From assembly GCF_020921035.1 (NCBI RefSeq), contig NC_063151.1:1860001-1924000 (forward strand): DNA of 64,000 bases, read 5' to 3'. The DNA is from Rhodamnia argentea. Taxonomy: Eukaryota > Streptophyta > Magnoliopsida > Myrtales > Myrtaceae. How positions within the stretch are numbered: the first letter of the stretch is position 1; each line of letters starts with the position of its first letter. The notes beneath the pieces are model-generated. The model saw nothing but the letters and a program-made list of their open reading frames with translations, had not been told where the DNA came from and did no database searches. Position numbers and translations under genes: made by a program. This document shows, piece after piece, positions 61,251 through 64,000 of the stretch.

Positions 61251-62268
61251 TCAAGCTGAACTCTTCGAGAGGCCTTTCGCTGCTTTCCTGAGCTGTCTCA
61301 CTCTCTCGTCCTGAGAGGACTCCAAGGAATCACGGTGCTTTCCCTGAGAGAGAGTTGAAAACAGGGCAATCATCAAGCCCAAGTGACACAGTTTGAACAG
61401 TTAATATTTATGCTTGTTAACTTCAAAGCAGTAGAATTGACTCGAAGGTCGAGTAGTATAGCCGTGCTGAGTGTGTGGATTAGGCGCGCAATAAGCTTCG
61501 GTTCGTCAAGTTACCAAGTGCAACCAGTACGCGATCGGGGCAGTTTTCACTCGCGGCTCACACGAGCCATGCATGAGCATGAGTTTCAGGTGAATATCCT
61601 CCAAATCAAAACCAAAAAAAGGCAGCAGACCCAGAGATCAAGAATTTGGTGCGGCGACAATGGAACACCGGGCATTACCTTCACGCGGTCCACAGAGTAA
61701 CTATCTGAAGGGTCCCAAACATGGCTGGCCGACACTTGATTCTTCGAGAGATTTGTTAAGCTCTTCTGCGGAAACATCAAAGACAAAACTCAATAGCCAA
61801 ATCATTTAATACTGTCATGCAAAGATCAGCAACGCAAAGGCGAACCAAAGCAAGCAAGTTATACTTCTGCCGTTCGCATGAATTTTAGTAAAAGCGATCT
61901 TTGAAAAATGAGAGTTCACTCCCGCTTTGCTCAAAACTTGCCTTGGGAGAGTTCAGTTGTGGGGAAGTAGCAGTGTCCTCAAAACACGAATGGCCACGCC
62001 TCGCGGCACTTTCAGGCTTCTTCGATCTCTTTTTGCCGCAAGCAGAGGAAGAGGACAAGGAAGGCTCGTCCACATAATAACACGGAGGTCCTGACGACGC
62101 GTCAGAGACCATTGACAAACTGTCTCCTCCTCCTTCCTCTTCTTTTACTCCGAAACTTTCTAGGATTCTGCTGCTGCCACCGCCACCGCCACAAACTTTC
62201 TCGGAAGAGAAAGACGACCCGTACAGGTAGAAAGTCCAACCAGACTCGCACCCACTACCACTAGTCAT
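61251..62268 (-). CDS. SOFL: SOB FIVE-LIKE (SOFL) protein, three exons, 168 aa
   Basis: Exons: 61942-62268, 61679-61765 and 61251-61343, joining in frame to 168 codons plus stop. The two SOFL signatures are present: SGCESGWTFYLYG (residues 5-17) and DSLSMVSDASSGPP (49-62). A basic KKRSKK (79-84), probably nuclear, and FEDTATSP (96-103) follow. The family raises cytokinin levels and responses in Arabidopsis; I infer a similar regulatory role here. Intron 1 (61766-61941) begins GCAAGT after AAG and ends CCGCAG, a GC-AG intron with the usual strong GC-donor context. Without splicing the frame ends after 18 unrelated residues. Intron 2 (61344-61678) is GT-AG. The short third exon ends RKAAKGLSKSSA. 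The upstream leader carries a GA tract in the sense strand. Confidence 0.93.
61766..61941 (-). other. GC-AG intron of the SOFL gene
   Basis: Donor AAG/GCAAGT, acceptor TTCCGCAG, 176 bases. The consensus AAG/GCAAGT is the classic context that lets a GC donor pair with U1. Reading through the intron gives a premature stop, while splicing keeps phase 0 with the next exon. Confidence 0.85.
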
Positions 62269-62317
62269 CTTGCTCTCCGACAGTTACTTCGCCGCAAAAC
62301 GGGCTTTAATCCTTCCT

Positions 62318-62337
62318 CGCTCCCTCCCTCCCTCCCT

Positions 62338-62380
<43 letters not shown>
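62318..62380 (-). promoter_or_regulatory. GA/GGGA tract in the SOFL leader
   Basis: (CTCC)n then (CT)n on the plus strand is (GA)n then (GGAG)n in the sense strand, 50-110 bases upstream of the start codon. GA tracts of this kind are bound by BBR/BPC factors in plants, which is a suggestion from known biology. Confidence 0.5.
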
Positions 62381-62383
<3 letters not shown>

Positions 62384-64000
62384 GCTCAAGCTCTGTTCGT
62401 TTTCTTCTTCTCTATGGTAGAAACAGAGGAGGCTAGGTCAAGTTCGAATGAATAGCGCTCGACTTTCTTGGGGCCTCCTGCTCTAACCATCCAATCTGCG
62501 CAATCCATACAGTATTCCCAGTTGGCTGTCCTTCCACGTCCTCGTCCACGAGCGTGTGTTTGAGAGTGCACTAAAATCCGAGGCCTCCTCTATTCTTTTC
62601 CTTGATATGGCACGAAGTCAATGTCCTTTTTCCATACTCTAGTTTAGTATGTTCTAAGCAAATATCAATCAATCCATCGAATAGTCTTTTGTCAAATTGG
62701 CATAAGAATGTGGATGGCTAATCATTAATTTTTTTTCTAGGATTGATGTAAGGAAGGTCGCAGGAAAAGGGATTCGAAATTCTATTTTATTACGTGAAGA
62801 TAATGACATTGGATAGTCTACAACTTCTCTAGTTAGGAGTCCAATGTCATTATCCATTCTCGGCAATTTCATTCTAGTTCCCGGATTCACTTCATTCTCC
62901 AACTCAATCCACTGCAGTTGTTGTTCGATTCCGCCGTGTTAAACTATCCTTACCATAATGACTTCACCAAGGAGATAACTAACGATATGCATGTGCAATG
63001 GCCTTCATGGAGAATCTGATTCTTCAAGGATGCGGCGTCCGTTAAATCGAAAGAGAAGAAATTCTCACCTGTTAAGGCCTTCTAAATTTGTGTGTTACGG
63101 CACTTTGGTATAAGATGCGATAACACGCACGACAATTATGATTAGTCATGCATTGAGGTTCAACCTTTCGATGAACCATATAAAAGGCGTCGTGCGTGCA
63201 CGACTTCCTCACGGAATTCTTAAATTTTTATCTTTCTCTAAACTCCCTTCAAACACGAGAGCCAACACTTGGGCATATTTCTAGTACCCTTTTGGATGAT
63301 GAATTGGAACTCCCATCTTTTTGAACGTAAGCTTTCGGAGTAATCACCTGATGATCCAATTTTGTCAATTTCACGGAGTTATTGTGACGGAGTTATTGTG
63401 ATGGAAGCTACAGTTGTTATTGTACTATTCTTAATAGTAACAGTAACGAGGAAAGAAGCATTTTCCTAGAGATGCCTAGAAAGGCACTTTATTTAGCTGA
63501 GTGTTGTCGTCAGTGTAGACAGACAGGGAAGGGCTTTTGCTGTCGTGTAGCATGAAAAGTCCGATGTCGGTCGAACCACTTGGCTCTCTCTGTCTGGTCA
63601 CAGTGTCCCTAGCTTGGATGCTTGCTGGCGTCTGCCGCAAAATTCAAACCGCGGGTCTTTGGGACTCTCAAAACAGTGTCCAATGTAGATGAGGTCGACA
63701 CAAAAATGGCCGTGCACTACTGATTGACAGACGATAAAAGGTGAAACCGATGCTCCTCGTTTTAAGCTTCACTACACGATTCTTGTCGCATCATTAAAGA
63801 GGAGCACCTAAGGTTGATATGTTCGGCTTTACATCCTACTTCGCCCGTAAAAGTTCGAATCCAGTCGCATTTGGTAACCATTTAATTCTTGATTAGCTCG
63901 ATGGATTCGGATATTGAAGTTCGCCTCTAAGCCGATTTTCATTTTTGTTAAGTGAGAATCGTTTTTGGCCTTGCATTTTACCCGTATGTCGTGTTGGCAC
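62381..64000. other. Intergenic to window end, no supported gene
   Basis: The proximal part should hold the SOFL promoter. I see no domain-bearing frame, no tRNA with both promoter boxes and no clear mobile element up to the window end. The GAGCACCTAAGG to GTTCGAATCC region near 63800-63860 has a lone box-B-like word only. Confidence 0.45.

Noticed and set aside
63790-63870. Box-B-like GTTCGAATCC suggesting a tRNA or SINE
   Set aside because: No box A at a proper distance and no acceptor-stem pairing was seen.
1-64000. CRISPR arrays, bacterial operons, rRNA or organellar inserts, intact retroelement polyproteins
   Set aside because: None were seen; the repeats found are tandem duplications or TIR, SINE and LTR remnants of a plant nuclear genome.

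Overview
The window is nuclear DNA of a flowering plant, most likely a woody eudicot. Introns are GT-AG, coding exons are GC-richer than the AT-rich spacers, and the genes belong to plant-only families (a GRF transcription factor with a miR396 site, a SOB FIVE-LIKE protein, a PP2-A10-type protein, a plastid DUF3054 protein). The repeat style (many short TIR elements, a tRNA-derived SINE, decayed LTRs) would suit Myrtales, but that is a guess. There is no bacterial, organellar or intact viral segment.

Layout. About 0.9-3.4 kb: DUF3054 plastid membrane protein, minus strand, five exons resolved to the base. 3.5-26.7 kb: a gene-poor stretch of dispersed repeats, TIR elements and three local tandem arrays (262, 348 and 150 bp periods). 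27.0-30.4 kb: growth-regulating factor (QLQ + WRC), plus strand, four exons, 603 aa. 31.7-34.1 kb: a possible minus-strand transcription unit with no convincing CDS. 34.3-41.2 kb: MITEs, a 1.8 kb inverted-repeat element, a frameshifted DUF688 pseudogene and an LTR remnant. 42.8-43.2 kb: small unnamed protein, minus. 45.2-46.5 kb: PP2-A10-like protein, minus. 49.5-53.1 kb: BSD-domain protein, minus, three exons, with a one-base frameshift in the N-terminal part. 53.8-58.6 kb: SINE and AT-rich repeats. 59.0-59.5 kb: single-exon plant-specific protein, plus. 60.2-60.8 kb: LTR fragment and an orphan coding exon. 61.3-62.3 kb: SOB FIVE-LIKE protein, minus, three exons, with a GC-AG first intron.

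The genes do not form a functional cluster. They are separate loci with their own leaders. Five leaders carry CT or GA dinucleotide runs. No new multi-gene system is visible. The most useful leads are the BSD frameshift, the 348-bp array whose unit junctions contain the end of a neighbouring TIR element, the GC-AG intron, the unexplained coding exon at 60.6 kb, and several TIR or foldback elements.
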